A DNA stretch of 64,000 nucleotides from Margaritifera margaritifera (GCA_029931535.1 JAQPZY010001536.1:3578501-3642500), one strand, 5' to 3'. Shown: positions 31,562 to 44,860, numbered from the stretch's first letter. Numbers and translations are program-made. Notes: a model not told the origin generated them from the letters alone.

Positions 31562-32799
31562 ATATATAATATAAACACACAGAAAAACCTGCTTAGCAAC
31601 CACCCTGGTACCGAGACCAACCCACTATTATAGTACAAAATCTAAAGAAACAATTTATTCTTTCCATATTCCTGTGTATTACAACCCTGGAACTAAGACC
31701 ATCTTGCTATGATGGATTACAATCAGTAATTCCAGACCGGTCTGATGATTTCAATGAATTTTAGGCACTGCAAATGTGACCATCCTAATCACTCAATCAA
31801 TCATGGATGACCTATCTCTACAATATAGTCCATGTCTCACCTGACAGGCAACATATATAAGCGATAACTCACACCATTCATCATATAACTATTGTTTATG
31901 CTTCAATGGTCATTTGTGTCTTCTATTATACAAAATCACACACAATAAATATGAATATCTGTTATCTTTGCGACTGTAAATAAGTGAATTATATGAAACT
32001 TATGTACTTCTGTTAAAATTAATTATATCTAGTTTGCACTGGGCCTACTTAAAACAAATTCCCTTGATCAAATACTGTAGTATCTGACATTTTCGTGGGG
32101 GAACAATTTTTGTGGTTTTTGTTGTTGCTCCAAACCATGAAATCAAATACCCAATGAAAAATTGGCCACGTATGATGACCCGCTCATTTTCTTACTGTGT
32201 GTCAATCCTACAGATTAATGAAGCTACTAGTATTTGATAAATCAAAGTCAATACTGAATAAAATATTAGCTTTTACATGTTTGTTTTATTTTAACCCTTT
32301 GAAAAAAGAATTATAAAGCATTTTATATTGTTTCAATGCACACATATCAAAAAGGTATCTGATAGCTGTAATTTCCACTCGCTGCCTTAAATCGATATGT
32401 GAGATAAGTAAGGATAGAGAGAAACATGAAAAAGCATAAGGTATTCAAACACTAGTAATGCTGAAAATAAAAGAAAGAATTTAAAAAAATACTAGTATAT
32501 GAAAATTTAATTTATTACTTATTCAAATCGATCCTTCACTCGAGTACAACTGTTGTTGAAAAATTTTAATCTTCCTGAAAGTACATTTTATTTTATCCAT
32601 GCATTTTTGATTCAAAAGAACAACAAGTCTATAAAATACTAGAACTATTGCTTGTAACAATATTATTAACGAAACACTATGTACATGTATATAAACTAAT
32701 TACAGCAGATTATTAAAGCTCACACTTCACTGATTTTCGGACAAAGCCACTGTATCAACATCATGCCAATCAAGTCTCAAGGTACACACAAATGCTTGT
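31562..32799. other. Intronic, no gene seen
   Basis: AT-rich intronic sequence. Nothing recognised beyond short A/T runs. Confidence 0.45.
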
Positions 32800-33170
32800 C
32801 AGGTAAATAGCAGAATTAAACAAGTCCAGCTTTCTCAAAACCACTGATAATAAGGTCCGATCTTTCACTCATTGTCGTGTGAGCTAGGATTATCCATTCA
32901 GCCCGAACTCGATTAATGAAGTTGCAATCAGTGATTGTCACCAGTTACATCTTCCTTTTACGTGATTGCCTTCATGACCTGTTTAACAAACCAGTTGTGG
33001 AAGTGTGATTTTAATTCTTCTTTGTACTCTTTATTTATTGTTAAGTCTAGTGGCTTTAGTTGGTTTGTACATGAGGCAGGCACAAACAACACATGATTCC
33101 ATCCACCGACTTTCAATTTAGTTAGTATCTTCTCACATTGGCTGGTTCTAAACACATAAAATATTGCCAC
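32800..33170 (-). pseudogene. Tigger/pogo-type DDE transposase, C-terminal fragment
   Basis: The minus-strand frame 33170-32958 contains KLKVGGWNHVLFVPASCTNQ followed by LKPLDLTINKEYKEELKSHF, the conserved VPa.CT..LQPLDl.vNK..K block near the end of CENP-B/Tigger-like DDE transposases. After a frame change, 32930-32825 reads VRAEWIILAHTTMSERSDLI and ISGFEKAGL, matching the C-terminal W......G..II.GF.KAGI block. The catalytic DDE core is missing. It is an old fragment within the GRAF intron. Confidence 0.82.
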
Positions 33171-34104
33171 TGCCTGCTGACTGCATTGATCAAGGGGCAG
33201 CTGGTAATATATTTTGTTTACTTTATGGACAGTGGTTTAAGTAAGAGATCATACTTATCTACTTTAATAACCGATTGGCTTATTGTTGGCTGCTTCTTTT
33301 TTTATTCTTTATTTCATGTATTTGTAGAGGTTAAAACACGAAATTAAACATTTACTAATATGCAAACTTTGACAGGCAAAACCAAGAATTTAGGTACCCA
33401 CAAATCATGTATTTTTTTTAACAAAACCACGAAAATTGAGCCCCACAAAATAAATGATACTACAGTAATCACTCGCTCTCTCTCGTCTTACTATTTAATA
33501 ACATCATATCCATCTATGTATCTAACATACATACATACATACATGTACATATCTACGAGGGGTCCCAAATTTTCAATGGTTGTTGCCGGACATTTTTTTT
33601 CCAAAAATTAACATGGTGGCAAGACATTTGTAAAAACATAATAAATGTAATGGAAAATGTGTTATTTTCAGTTCTGGATTTGCTGTTTATTCAATTTTCA
33701 TATTATTCTTCCATGAATCACTACTTTTCTCTCCAACAATTTAAGTAAAAAAATGATTTTTTTCTTTCAGAAAACTATACAACAGAATTTCAACCAACAA
33801 CAGTATTGTATGTCACACTACTGTTTTAAGAAATGAATTATTAATTGACACCAAGCAGACTGACTACCTCGAAAATACATAACACTTAATTCATGGGCAT
33901 TTTCAGTCAAGCATAATGGTAACATTTTATTTGATCAGATCTTCAAACAAGCATTAGAGGCTGATAATAAAGGTAAGCTGTTGCTGCTAGTATCTTCTTT
34001 CTTTTTAATTAGGGTCTATGCTACACATATTTTGTCCACATAATACAGTTAAAAAACATATGGAGTGAGGGACTGATATAATGTCCATAGTACAGATGCT
34101 GAGG
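33171..34104. other. Intronic, no gene seen
   Basis: AT-rich; includes a CATA microsatellite near 33528-33545. No coding signal. Confidence 0.45.
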
Positions 34105-35484
34105 CAAATCATTAAGATAAGATAAGACAAGATAAGATTTATTTATAGTCGTCATTTTTTAAAACAACACAAGCTCTAATTAGCTTTTTACTGACAAAAC
34201 ATAAAAAACAATAAAGACATTAAATCAAACATGATTTGTAAGATGTACCAAAAGCAGTATAATACATAGATACCATGGGACAAAACACAGAGTGCATAAC
34301 TTAAAATATAAGCAAGCAAAGCATTTAAGAAAGGCAGTGATTAAAAGTGACTTTAATATTTAGGTAACTAAAAGACCACAGGTTAGGACCACAAGAATGC
34401 CACAAATAAAATAAATACGTATTTTTTTTTGTAACTTAAAATTACAGGTTAAAATCAAAATTTGTATTAAATTAGAAGCAAAAGCACCAATTAAGGACTA
34501 AAAGGATGCTGAGATGCAGATTAAACCTTACTTAAAAAGAAAGAAGGTAACAGTAGGGCACTTGATGGTACATAAGACAAGGCCAGTAAAACAAAACAGT
34601 AACACAGATATTAGTTGTCGTCATCATGGTGGGAGAGTTGGGGGTGGTTGGGGGTGGGGGGTATTATTAGCAGATATTACATTTAGTCTTTACTATTGCA
34701 AGGATAAAATTAATGATTTAAATAAATTAACTTGAATGGTCTCTAAAGTGATTAGGTAACCCATTCCATGGAATAGTAGCTGCATATCTAACAGATTCGT
34801 TGTCATATGTTGAGGTTTTAATTCTTGGGAGAGCTAAAATATTTGAATTTCTAAAATTGTATTTTTGTGTTTAAAACACAGCAAATCATCAAAACATTTG
34901 GAAGCACACTTATTCAGAATTTTAAAGGTGTCTAGAGCCATGGACCTAAGTCTGTGCACTTTCAGGGTTGTCATTTTTGCCTTAAGAGTTTATGATAACT
35001 GTTGCACAATCATCATAAACAAATCTCAGAACATGTATTTTTTTCAAGTTTAGCAGTGTTTATGTCACTGCTGTAAAGACACGCTATGGAACAGAAGTAG
35101 AAATTGGAAAGGATAAACTTATGTAAGATTGTCAGTTTTTGTTGAGCCTAGTTAACTTTTGACCAATACATTTCAAGAAAGATAGCTGCCTTGAAGCTTT
35201 CCTACAAAGATTTTTTTACATGTGAATCGAATTGTAGTTAATAATCAATGTAAATTTCTAGCAGTATGACAATTTGTTCACAGTTTATGACAGCACTGCT
35301 TATACCCACAGCTAGTGCTTGAAATATTTCAGGGTTAGCTTGCAATTTTTTCACAGTGAACCAGTCAAACAGAATGTCGGACTCTGTTTCAAGTGTGTCA
35401 ATCAGAGTGTCAAAGTAAGGCGAGGAAAAATACAAAGTGTTCTTATCAGCATAGTTATATAAAGAGCTATATTTAATAAAACAA

Positions 35485-37013
35485 AAGTCCCTTGAAGGGA
35501 CTGATGCTCTACTGGACAAAAAGAATTTAAATTAATTTTAAAGATATGACCATTTCTTCCTTTTAACTGTCGAGTGTTGAAACCATCTCTGATATGCTTC
35601 AGCAATAACAAGATTTTCAAATTAGCTACATACTGGATGTCAGCTTGGCAACATTTCATTTAGGACAAAGTCGACATCATTAGAAGTTGTTTGGTGAAAA
35701 GCCCATGTCATAATGATCATCCATTCAGGGGGAGTAGTGACAACAAGATTTTTAAGACAGTCGTCATGGCAGCCATATTGAGTGTATCACTGGCACCATT
35801 TTCATTTAGGACAAACTAGGTACCATAAGAACTCTACTGCTGAAAACCCAATGTTGATATAGCCATCCATTTGGAGAGGAGTAGAGATAACAATATTTTC
35901 AAGATACGACTTTCCATTCAGGAGTAGCAATAACAAGATTTTCAATATGGCTGTTGTGGGGGCCATACTGGACACCAGATTGGCACCATTTTCATTTAAG
36001 GCCAACTAGACATCATAAGATGTCCTCTGGTGAAAACAGCCACATCAATATGACTTTCTGGCCAAGTAGAGTTGTGATAACAAGATTTTTAAGATGGCTG
36101 CCATGGGGGCAAATTTGGATGTCAGATTGGCATCATTTTTATTTAGGACCTGCTAGACATCATAAGAAGTCTTTTAGTGAAAACCCCATGTTGATATGAC
36201 CACCCATTCAGGAGAAGTAGAGATAACAAAATTTTCAAGATGGCTGCACTGGCAGGAATATTGGGCATTAGATTGGCACCATTTTCATTTAGGACCAACC
36301 AGACATCATAAGAAGTCTTTTAGTGAAAACCATGTTGATATGACCATCCATTTAGAAGGAGTAGCAATAGCAAGATTTTTAAAATGGCTGCCATGACAGC
36401 CATAATGGACATTAGATTGGTACCATTTTCATTTAGGACCAGCTACGCATTATAACGAGTCTTTTAGTGAAAACCCAATGTTGATATGACCATCCGTTCA
36501 GAAGTAGTAGCGATAAAAAGATTTTCAAGATGGCTGCCTTGGCAGCCATATTGGAAGTCAGATCAGTACCATTTTCATTTAGGACCAAGTAGACATCATA
36601 AGAAGTCTTTTACTCAAAACCCCATGTTCATATGACCATCCATTCGGAAGGAGTAGCGATAAGATTTTCAAGATGTTAGATCGGCACCATTTTCATTTAG
36701 GACCAAGTAGACATATAAGAAGTCTTTTAGTAAAAAACCCATGTTGATATGACCATCCACTCAGGAGGAGTAGCGATAACAAGATTTTCAAGATGGCCAC
36801 TGTGGTGGTCATATTGGATGTGCGAGCAGCACTATTTTCATCCAAGACCAACTAGACCATAGGATGAATGTGTGTATAAAGTTTCATGGCAATCCTCCAA
36901 GTAGTTTAGGGTGGGTAGTTATAACAAACTTGTGCTAAGGATGGATGTCGCACGACTGACAACAGATCATCCCATAAGCTCTTCTGGTCTATGACCAGTA
37001 GAGCTAATAAAAA
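35485..37013 (+). repeat. Tandem-core family A element inserted in the LINE
   Basis: It starts with the palindrome TCCCTTGAAGGGA, followed by CTGATGCTCTACTGG, and ends with CTATGACCAGTAGAGCTAA. The first and last bases abut LINE coding sequence on both sides, which defines the element ends. The core is about eight degenerate units. The GCTCTACTGG near the start is complementary to CCAGTAGAGC at the end. Confidence 0.82.
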
Positions 37014-37507
37014 CATTAAAGATCTGAGAATTTACCCCTGAGGAACCCCTTTTTGAATTTCAGTCCAACTACTCTAGACACCCTGCATTTTAATTTGCTG
37101 CTTTCGATTTGACAGATAGCTCAGTAAGAGACCTACTGAACCATCTAACATACCATTAGCCCTTAGCTTGCAAATGAGAATATCCGGAGGGAGACAGTCA
37201 ACGCCTTAGATAAATCTATCAGAACTGCTGCTACATATTTGTTTTTGTCAAGAACCTTCTTCCAGTCTTCAACTAAATGTAACAGAGTGGTCTGGCATTC
37301 ATGACCTTTACAAAAAGCACCCAAATATTTGTTAAAAATGTTCACAAAAAATTATGCTAACTGGGTCTCATCTGATTTCTCAAACAGTTTGGATATGATG
37401 GGTAGAATGCTGATAGGTCTATACTTACTTTTATCAAGAAGATTGTTCTTTTTGAAAATCATAACTACTTGAACTTCCTCCAGATGATCAGAAAAATATA
37501 TTTGATT

Positions 37508-37595
37508 GTCAAGTTTTGTTAATTAGATCTGTAACATGGACAAGCCCAGGGGTCAAGTTTTGTTAATTAGATCTGTAACATGGACAAGCCCAGGG
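37508..37595. repeat. 44-bp tandem duplication inside the LINE
   Basis: GTCAAGTTTTGTTAATTAGA and the following 24 bases occur twice at a 44-bp offset with no clear mismatch. Confidence 0.9.
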
Positions 37596-37600
37596 GATAA

Positions 37601-38276
37601 GCTTTCACACCTCTTTTGTCTTGATCTTTGTGATCATATAGTGTTTAAACAACTGGAACAACATAATAACCAAACAATTGCATGGGATAATTATGGGCTA
37701 CTTATGTCCAGTGTCCATGGTATCACAATATCCTTTTATTTTTATTATCAAACTAAGGGAATACTAGAAACATCTTTATGGAACATAGATGCCCTACCAC
37801 AGTGCCTAAAAAATTACCTAAACACCAAACTTAACCAGATGGACAGATGGAGTGACAGACTGATGAGCAGATGGATGGAAAAGGGTGCCGTTTTATGCAT
37901 TACTGCTGTCAAAGGGGTAAGGCATAAAAAATGTTAATATCATTTATATTTACGGAGAAAGCGATAGTTAACCTAATACTTATCACAACTACAATATTGT
38001 GGGTCAGCTCTCCTTAACTCTCATGTGGGCAAGACAAAACCTTTCCCCCAAAGATGTTCATAATCATTCCTGTGTGAATCAAATAAGTGATTTTTGGTTC
38101 CCCCTTGAACATTTCTATTTGCTTTAATGTAACTTCATTTAACTTAATGTGATTAAATCCTTATCCCACTTTCTTTCTTGTTCTCTACTATATAAGATTT
38201 GGGTTTAAAGACCGCATTTGTACTATATACGTTGCCTTGGATAATTATAAATATTTTACTGTATGAATATTCTCAC
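37601..38276. other. Intronic, no further gene seen
   Basis: A plus-strand frame at 37536-37937 begins in the LINE duplication and has no recognisable domain; I do not call it. Confidence 0.45.
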
Positions 38277-38356
38277 CATTTGTGATGATCATGTTGGGTT
38301 CAAAAGACAGCTCGGACTCATTCTCTGCATCACAGTGGAACAGTGCCCGCACAGTT
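38277..38356 (-). CDS. GRAF-like gene, penultimate coding exon (first half of SH3)
   Basis: The acceptor is TTCTTTTCAG before 38356 and the donor is G|GTGAGA at 38277/38276. The 80-bp exon codes for TVRALFHCDAENESELSF then EPNMIITN, the ALYDY-like start (ALFHC), the RT loop with its acidic run, and the ELSF strand of an SH3 domain. The first base completes a codon left by an upstream exon ending in two bases, and the last G joins TA of the final exon to make Val. Confidence 0.88.
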
Positions 38357-38939
38357 CTGAAAAGAACAATAACCAACTGTAAGTCAAATTACATGTATGA
38401 ACTTAATACATAGTCAAATTTTGATGATAGAAATGCCAATTTTCCTAGATTTTCTAAAAATTTAATGTAAAATTATTTGAAATTATTAGTGCTCTGGTCA
38501 AAAATTCCATTGTCAGAAAAAGTGTTACATGCTCTAATTAAAAACTTTAAAAAAGTCCATGTAAAGTGAATGCCCCACACAACCCCTTTTGCATAATGAT
38601 GCAATCTACAGCCAAAATTGTACAAGATACTTACATAATGTATGCTGTAAAACAGTCAAATTCATTTTACCATGAAATATATATTACAGAGACCTACTGT
38701 AGGCATGATGATGTCACTGTGATCCACCCAAAAAGATGTTTCAATTTTGTGCACAATAACTGTCAGACCTACTAACAAACAAACAAAAAAAAAATTACAG
38801 GAGGAAATTTAGTTAACAGTGACCTCATTTTTGGCAGAAGGAAGCTATAGTGAACAAGATTTACTATCTCCAAACCAAGATGCAAAAGCCTTAAATGAGA
38901 CAAGAGAGAGATGGAAAGACAGAAGGATGGACAAACTAT

Positions 38940-41473
38940 AGTCCTTCGAGGGGACTGATGCTCTACTGTCCAAAAAGAATTTCCAGGAATTCAAGATAAG
39001 ACCATTTCTTCTTTTTAACTGCCGAGTCTTGAAACCATCTCTCAGACTGATATTCTTGAGTTATAAGATTTTCAAATTTGCCACTATGGCAGCCATGTTG
39101 GATGTAAGATTGGCACCAATTTCATTTAGGACAAACTGGTGAGAACTCCTTGTTGGTTTGACCATCCATTCAAAAGAATTTGGGACAAGATCTTCTATAT
39201 GTTCATTGTGGCATCCATATTTGGGTCAGATCAGCACCATGTTCATTCAGGACCTAATAGATGTCACAATTAGTCTTCTGGTGAAAACCCCATGCTGATA
39301 CGGCTCTCCATTTAGGAGGTGTAGCAATAACAAGATTTTCAAGATGGCTGCTATGGTTGCCAGACTGGTTGATGATTAGCACCATTTTCATTCAGTACCA
39401 ACTAGACATCATAAGAAGTCTTCTGGTGAAAATCCAATGTTGATATGACTTTCCATCTAGGAGGAGTAGTGATAAGATTTTCAAACTGGCAACTGTGGTG
39501 ACCATATTGGATATCAAATCAGCACAATTTTTACTTAAGTCCAACTAGACACCCTAAGAAGTCTTCCAATTAAAACCCAATGCTGATATGACTTTCTGTT
39601 TATGAGGAGTAGCAATAACAAGATTTTCAAGATTGCTGCCATGGTGGCCATACTGAAAGTTACATCAGCTCACCATTTTTATTTAGGACCAACTAGACAT
39701 CAAAAAAAGTCTTTTTTTGTGAAACCACAATGTTCCTATGATCATCCATTCAGGAAAAGTAGTGATAACAAGATTTTCAAGATGGCCACTGTAGTGGTCA
39801 TACTGAATGTCAGAGTGGAACTATTTTCATCTAAGACCAACTAGACATCAGATGTTGATATGACTTTCCATTCAGAAGGAGAAGCAATAACAAGATTTTC
39901 AAGATGGATGCTGTGGCAGTTATACTAGATGTCAGATCAACTAGACTTCATAAGAAGTCTTTTAGTGAAACCCCTATGTTGATATGACTTTCCATTCATC
40001 AGGAGTAGCAATAACAAGATTTTCAAGATGGATGCTGTGGTGGCCATATTGGATGTCCAAGTGGAACCATTTATGTTTAGGACCAACTAGACATCATAAC
40101 AGTCTTTTAGTGAAAACCCCATTTTTATATTCAGAAGGAGCAGTGATAACAAGATTTTCAAGATGGCCACTGTGGCAGCCATATCAGATATCAGATCAGC
40201 ACCATTTTCATTTAGGACCAACTAGACATCATAACAGTCTTTTAGTGAAAACCCTATTTTTATATTCAGAAGGAGTAGCAATAACAAGATTTTCAAGATG
40301 GCCACTGTGGCAGCCATATCAGATATCAGATCAGCACCATTTTCATTTAGGACCAACTAGACATCATAACAGTCTTTTAGTGAAAACCCCATTTTTATAT
40401 TCAGAAGGAGTAGCAATAACAAGATTTTCAAGATGGCCACTGTGGCAGCCATATCAGATATCAGATCAGCACCATTTTCATTTAGGACCAACTAGACATC
40501 ATAACAGTCTTTTAGTGAAAACCCCATTTTTATATTCAGAAGGAGCAGTGATAACAATATTTTTCGGATGGCCGCTGTTGTAGCCATATTGGACATCAAA
40601 TCGACACCATTTTCATTTTGGACCAACTATACATCATAAGAAATCTTCTGGTGAAAACCCCATGGCAATATTACTTTTCATTCAGGAGAAGTAGCAATAA
40701 CAAGATTTTCAAGATGGCCACTGTGGCAGCCATATCAGATATCAGATCAGCACCATTTTCATTTAGGACCAACTAGACATCATAAGAAGTCTTCTGGTGA
40801 AAATCCTGTGGCAATATTACATTTCGTAGCAATAACAAGATTTTCAAGATGGCCACTGTGGCAGGCATATTGCACATCAGCTCAGCTCCATTTTCATTTA
40901 GGACCAACTAGACATAATAAAACGTCTTTTAGTGAAAACCCCACGTTGATATGACCATCCATTCAGGAGATGTAGGGATAACAAGATGTGAGGCAGCCAT
41001 ATTGTATTTCAGACTAGCACCATTTTCATTTAGGACCAGCTAGACATCGTATGAAGTCTTCTTGTGAAAACCCCATGTCAATATGACTTTTCGTTCAGTT
41101 GGAGTACCAATAACAAGATTTTCAAGATGGCCACTATGGTGGCCATATTGGACATCAGTTTGGCACCACTTTTATTTATGACCAAGTCGACACATAAGAA
41201 GTTTTTTTAGTAAAAAACCCATGTTGATATGATCATTCATTCAGGTGGAGTAGTGATAACAGGCTTTTTAAGATGGCCACTGTGGTGGCAATATTGGAGG
41301 TCTGATTTAGGAACAACTAGACCATGGGATGAATGTTTGTGTACAATTTCATGGCAATCCTCCAAGTAGTTTGGGAGGAGTAGCAATAACAAACTTGCAC
41401 TAACGGACAAACGGACAATGGACAACAGACCATCCCATAAGCTCTTCTGGTCTATGTCCAGTAGAGCTAAAAA
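38940..41473 (+). repeat. Tandem-core family A element, about 2.5 kb
   Basis: It starts GTCCTTCGAGGGGACTGATG and ends GTCCAGTAGAGCTAAAAAT. About 15 units are present. Between 40129 and 40534, three units repeat at exactly 135 bp with almost no difference, a recent expansion of a shortened unit; the resulting open frame (39984-40583) is a repeat artefact. It lies between GRAF exons. Confidence 0.88.
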
Positions 41474-43469
41474 TAACACCTGACAGTGTGCCTATAGTAC
41501 TAACTTCACTCCAGTTGTGAGTAATTTTACAAACAATAAAGAAAAAACTAAAAATGGAAGCCATTGCAAATACTGGCAATTTGTTTTCCCTTTACATTCA
41601 ATCTCCATCCCACACATTACTTGTTGACCCCACACCCTGAAGCTGCATCCAGGATCGAAAACTTTTATTGTCATCCTCCTTAAAAATTATCCCAAACATG
41701 ATGACCCTCTCACTTAGTGCTGATGGAATTAAGGTTTACATGGAGAACCAACTGACAGATGGGTACAGTCAGAAATGCATGATCAATGACGATACATCTG
41801 CAAAAGTGTGGGTATAAAAATACACCTCTCCCTCGAAATCTCGCCTGAATAACCTGTGAACCCGCTTATAATGTGGGGTCAGGCGTGGATCCGATTTTTA
41901 AAATATAAAATACCAAAAGAATTGGCCCCTATTTGTTGAATGTGAAGAAAATCGTGATAAAAACTATTAATTTAAACTTTTTTTTATTGCTCATTGTATT
42001 GTCGAAAACATCAGTTAGTACCCAGAAATTGTAATCAACATCATGAAATTCGAAACTTTAAATAAGAAGTCATATGTTTTGTTAAATTTTCTTTACAAAT
42101 AAAAATTCTCAGTACACTATATTTAACAATATGTGACAAAATTTCTGATCAAAGAAAATGTCAGTAATGCCTACTGGTGGCAGCACTTAAAGAAATAAAT
42201 ACCAATTAAATAAGCTTTGTCAAGTGAAATTTGTCTTTTAGTTCTATTGTTTAATTCGTTTTCAGTGTAGTCATCATATATTTGATATACCCTCATGTAT
42301 TCCAATGTGAAAAGTGTCAATCTACTGTCACTACTATGTCCATAACCATTTAATGCCTACTGGTGGCAGCACTTAAAGAAATAAATACCAATTAAATAAG
42401 CTTTGTCAAGTGAAATTTGTCTTTTAGTTCTATTGTTTAATTCGTTTTCAGTGTAGTCATCATATATTTGATATACCCTCATGTATTCCAATGTGAAAAG
42501 TGTCAATCTACTGTCACTACTATGTCCATAAGCATTTCTGTGAGAACCTAATTAAATGCCAACTGTGTTTTCATCTTCGATTTACGTAAGTGTTTGTTGT
42601 TTTATTACAATCAATTAAAAATAGACCTGCTTTGTATTATCACGCTAATCACATCTTTTGCATCAAATCAAATAAACCAATTGAACACTGTTCTAAATAT
42701 TATTATGTAGGTAACATAATTAAAGTATTTAACCTAATTAGTAGTTTATCCTACTAATTTGCAAATGTGATCAATGATAGCAAGGGAAGGAAGTGAAAGG
42801 AGTACTCGGTACATGGAAAGCTTTGTTTCACAGATATGATTCATTAAAGAGAAGCGAGTTCCAAAGTTAGCAGTAAACTTAAAATTCCCAAATTGGCACT
42901 CAGTGGTTTGCACAAGGAGCAGCAGAAATTTCACTATTACTAGCAATAATATTGCAGCATCAATATTGTATTAATAGAACAATTTTGAAAAATTTGAGTT
43001 TGGATGTTGATGGTTGTTGTTTGACAAATTAAATATCTGTAGTTTTTGGTATGAATCAAAAATAACACTAGAATATATCCACATTCACATGCAAAAGCAG
43101 TGATGTAATACACAATGTTTTTGCAGGTACACATGTTGTGTGTTGAAACCTCTTGGCGTAATGTTTTTAATGATCTTTGGGATGTTGGTTATCTTGAAAA
43201 TAAAGTTCTTTAGACAGAAAAGTGAACAACTTCATAAGGAAAAACATTCTATTGACAATTATTAACAATGTGATCATAAAACGAGTATTAAACCATTAAA
43301 CAGTTCCCTCCCTTTATTTTCCATGTCCAGCTGGGATGGCATCCCCTTCTTAATTTTTCAGGTCCCTCCATAACTCGCACTCTTGCTCATACTGCAGTCT
43401 GTGTTTCTGGACCCCATTGTGCACGAGTTATTGAGGAAGAGGTGTATTGCTCTGACTGTTAAACTATAC
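41474..43469. other. Intronic; contains a recent 186-bp tandem duplication
   Basis: 42165-42350 and 42351-42536 are near-identical (TAATGCCTACTGGTGGCAGC...), with one mismatch noticed near the end (CATAACCATT versus CATAAGCATT). Otherwise AT-rich with no gene. Confidence 0.8.
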
Positions 43470-43568
43470 CTTCTCTTTGACCTTTGAGCCGAGTTACTAG
43501 AGTTACTTTCTATGTTGCCTGTCACACTTCCTGTCATGCTCACTGGAGTACTGTTTACTGAAGATGTC
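43470..43568 (-). CDS. GRAF-like gene, candidate cassette exon in the Ser-rich linker
   Basis: The acceptor is GTACCTTGCAG before 43568 and the donor is AAG|GTATAG at 43470/43469. The 99-bp exon codes, after a shared first codon, for TSSVNSTPVSMTGSVTGN, then IESNSSNSAQRSKR, a Ser/Thr/Asn-rich stretch ending in basic residues. Its length is a multiple of three, and it starts and ends in the same phase as the 45489/38356 junction, so it can be included or skipped without changing the SH3 frame. Confidence 0.6.
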
Positions 43569-44509
43569 CTGCAAGGTACAAAACACAGTTCCATTAGTTT
43601 AATACTGGGTATTATCAACCATTCATCTCCAAGAAAAAAGAAACTAGAAATATGTTCATGAAACATGTCACATCTCAGTGCCTGAAAACTGCCCATGCAG
43701 AAAACCTAACTAGACAGACAGACTGACAGACAACGGTAGGACTCTATGTTCCTACCATATTTGTTGCAGGGGATAAAGAAAACAAAAATTATAACTGAGC
43801 ATCTGCATGACAAGCATACTAAGGGGAGACCACTATGCAATTGAAAAGGGGTCACAACTACACACAATGGAGCATTTTATTATCATATTTGCAGCAATGT
43901 ACATATTTTGAACTTGGAAAGAAAATTAAAATGTGGTATCTTTAGAAATAAAAAAAGGGCCGAAGACTTTTAGAAAAGCAAGGCAAACATGAATGGACGT
44001 TAAGCTGAACATATGACAAAATTTTTGGACAAAGTAGTATGAAATATATACCATGGGAATTACGGTTTATAACCAGAATGGTCATTTGGAGGTGTCTCTT
44101 CTTATTTATAGGTACATACCAGTTTTCATTTATCCACGAGTACAGTCAATAATGTTTACACTAAATTACACTAATGGGGACAAGAACAGAAATTTTGAGG
44201 AAAGATTTAAACTTAATCAGCTAGTTATAAATAAAACTACAATATACTCTTGCTAAAATTTTTCTACATTTAATTTTCTAAATTTAATACACTTTCTATT
44301 TCACCTTTTAATACTAATACTTGATGAAGCAGTTTACACTATACACCTAATTCCTCGCACATGACCAGATTGGTCGCACGCGAGTATAATCCAATTTCAT
44401 CATCTATACACCTAAAGATTTGATAAATTGTTAACATCTGGTAAAGTTGTGTGACATTTTGTCTGAAATGAATTGTTCATTTTTTGTATACGTTTCTGAT
44501 TGAGGATAA
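43569..44509. other. Intronic, no gene seen
   Basis: AT-rich; no repeat or coding signal recognised. Confidence 0.45.
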
Positions 44510-44792
44510 CCATATATACTCAATTATAAGTTTAGTCCAACTGCAAACAACATAGATCCTGATCTGCCATTGCTCAATGTGCCTGCAGATCAGTTTATGT
44601 TGTTTGCTCCACTGATTAATCCAAACATAATGCATAGACATAGATCAGCAGGTGTATAATTGGTATGCAGATCTGGGTCTGTGCTGTTTGTTAGGAGTAA
44701 TCAATAGAACAAACAACATAGACCCTGATCTTCCAGTGCATTATGCAATGGCAGATCGGGTCTTTGTTGTTTGTAGTCAGAACTGACTTAAA
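44510..44792. mobile_element. Palindromic MITE, copy 2, next to a (TA)n tract
   Basis: Begins CATATATACTCAATTATAAG and ends CTGACTTAAAAGTATATA. The interior has GATCTGCC..GCAGATC pairs and CAAACAACATAGACC repeats in both orientations, as in the other copies. Confidence 0.75.
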
Positions 44793-44793
44793 A

Positions 44794-44794
<1 letters not shown>

Positions 44795-44857
<63 letters not shown>
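44795..44857. repeat. (TA)n microsatellite
   Basis: Pure TA dinucleotide beginning exactly at the end of MITE copy 2. Confidence 0.97.

Positions 44858-44860
<3 letters not shown>

Larger units (their letters stand above)
34105..37600 (-). mobile_element. Non-LTR retrotransposon (LINE), degenerate, interrupted by a family A element
   Basis: Minus strand, from 37600 downward: VTDLINKT; then KSKYRPISILPIISKLFE (about 37440-37380); CKGHECQTTLLHLVEDWKK (37320-37260); VLIDLSKA (first catalytic block, DLSKA); QKGVPQG near 37050; IFNVFI near 37020. Here a family A element (37013-35485) intervenes. Coding resumes with FCFIKYSSLYNYADKNTLYF (about 35490-35430), the catalytic YADD block with Lys in place of the second Asp. 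Further on come FILSNFYFCSIAC, TLKVHRLRSMALDTFKILNK (about 34980-34920) and IKTSTYDNESVRYAATIPWN. The 3' end at 34105-34142 is a TTATCTTATCTTG-type microsatellite tail. It is of Jockey/CR1/L2-like kind; the clade is not settled. Confidence 0.83.

Noticed and set aside
39984..40583. 199-residue open frame with repeated FSRWPLWQPYQISDQHHFHL blocks
   Set aside because: It is the translation of 135-bp family A units; frames are broken in other units of the same family.
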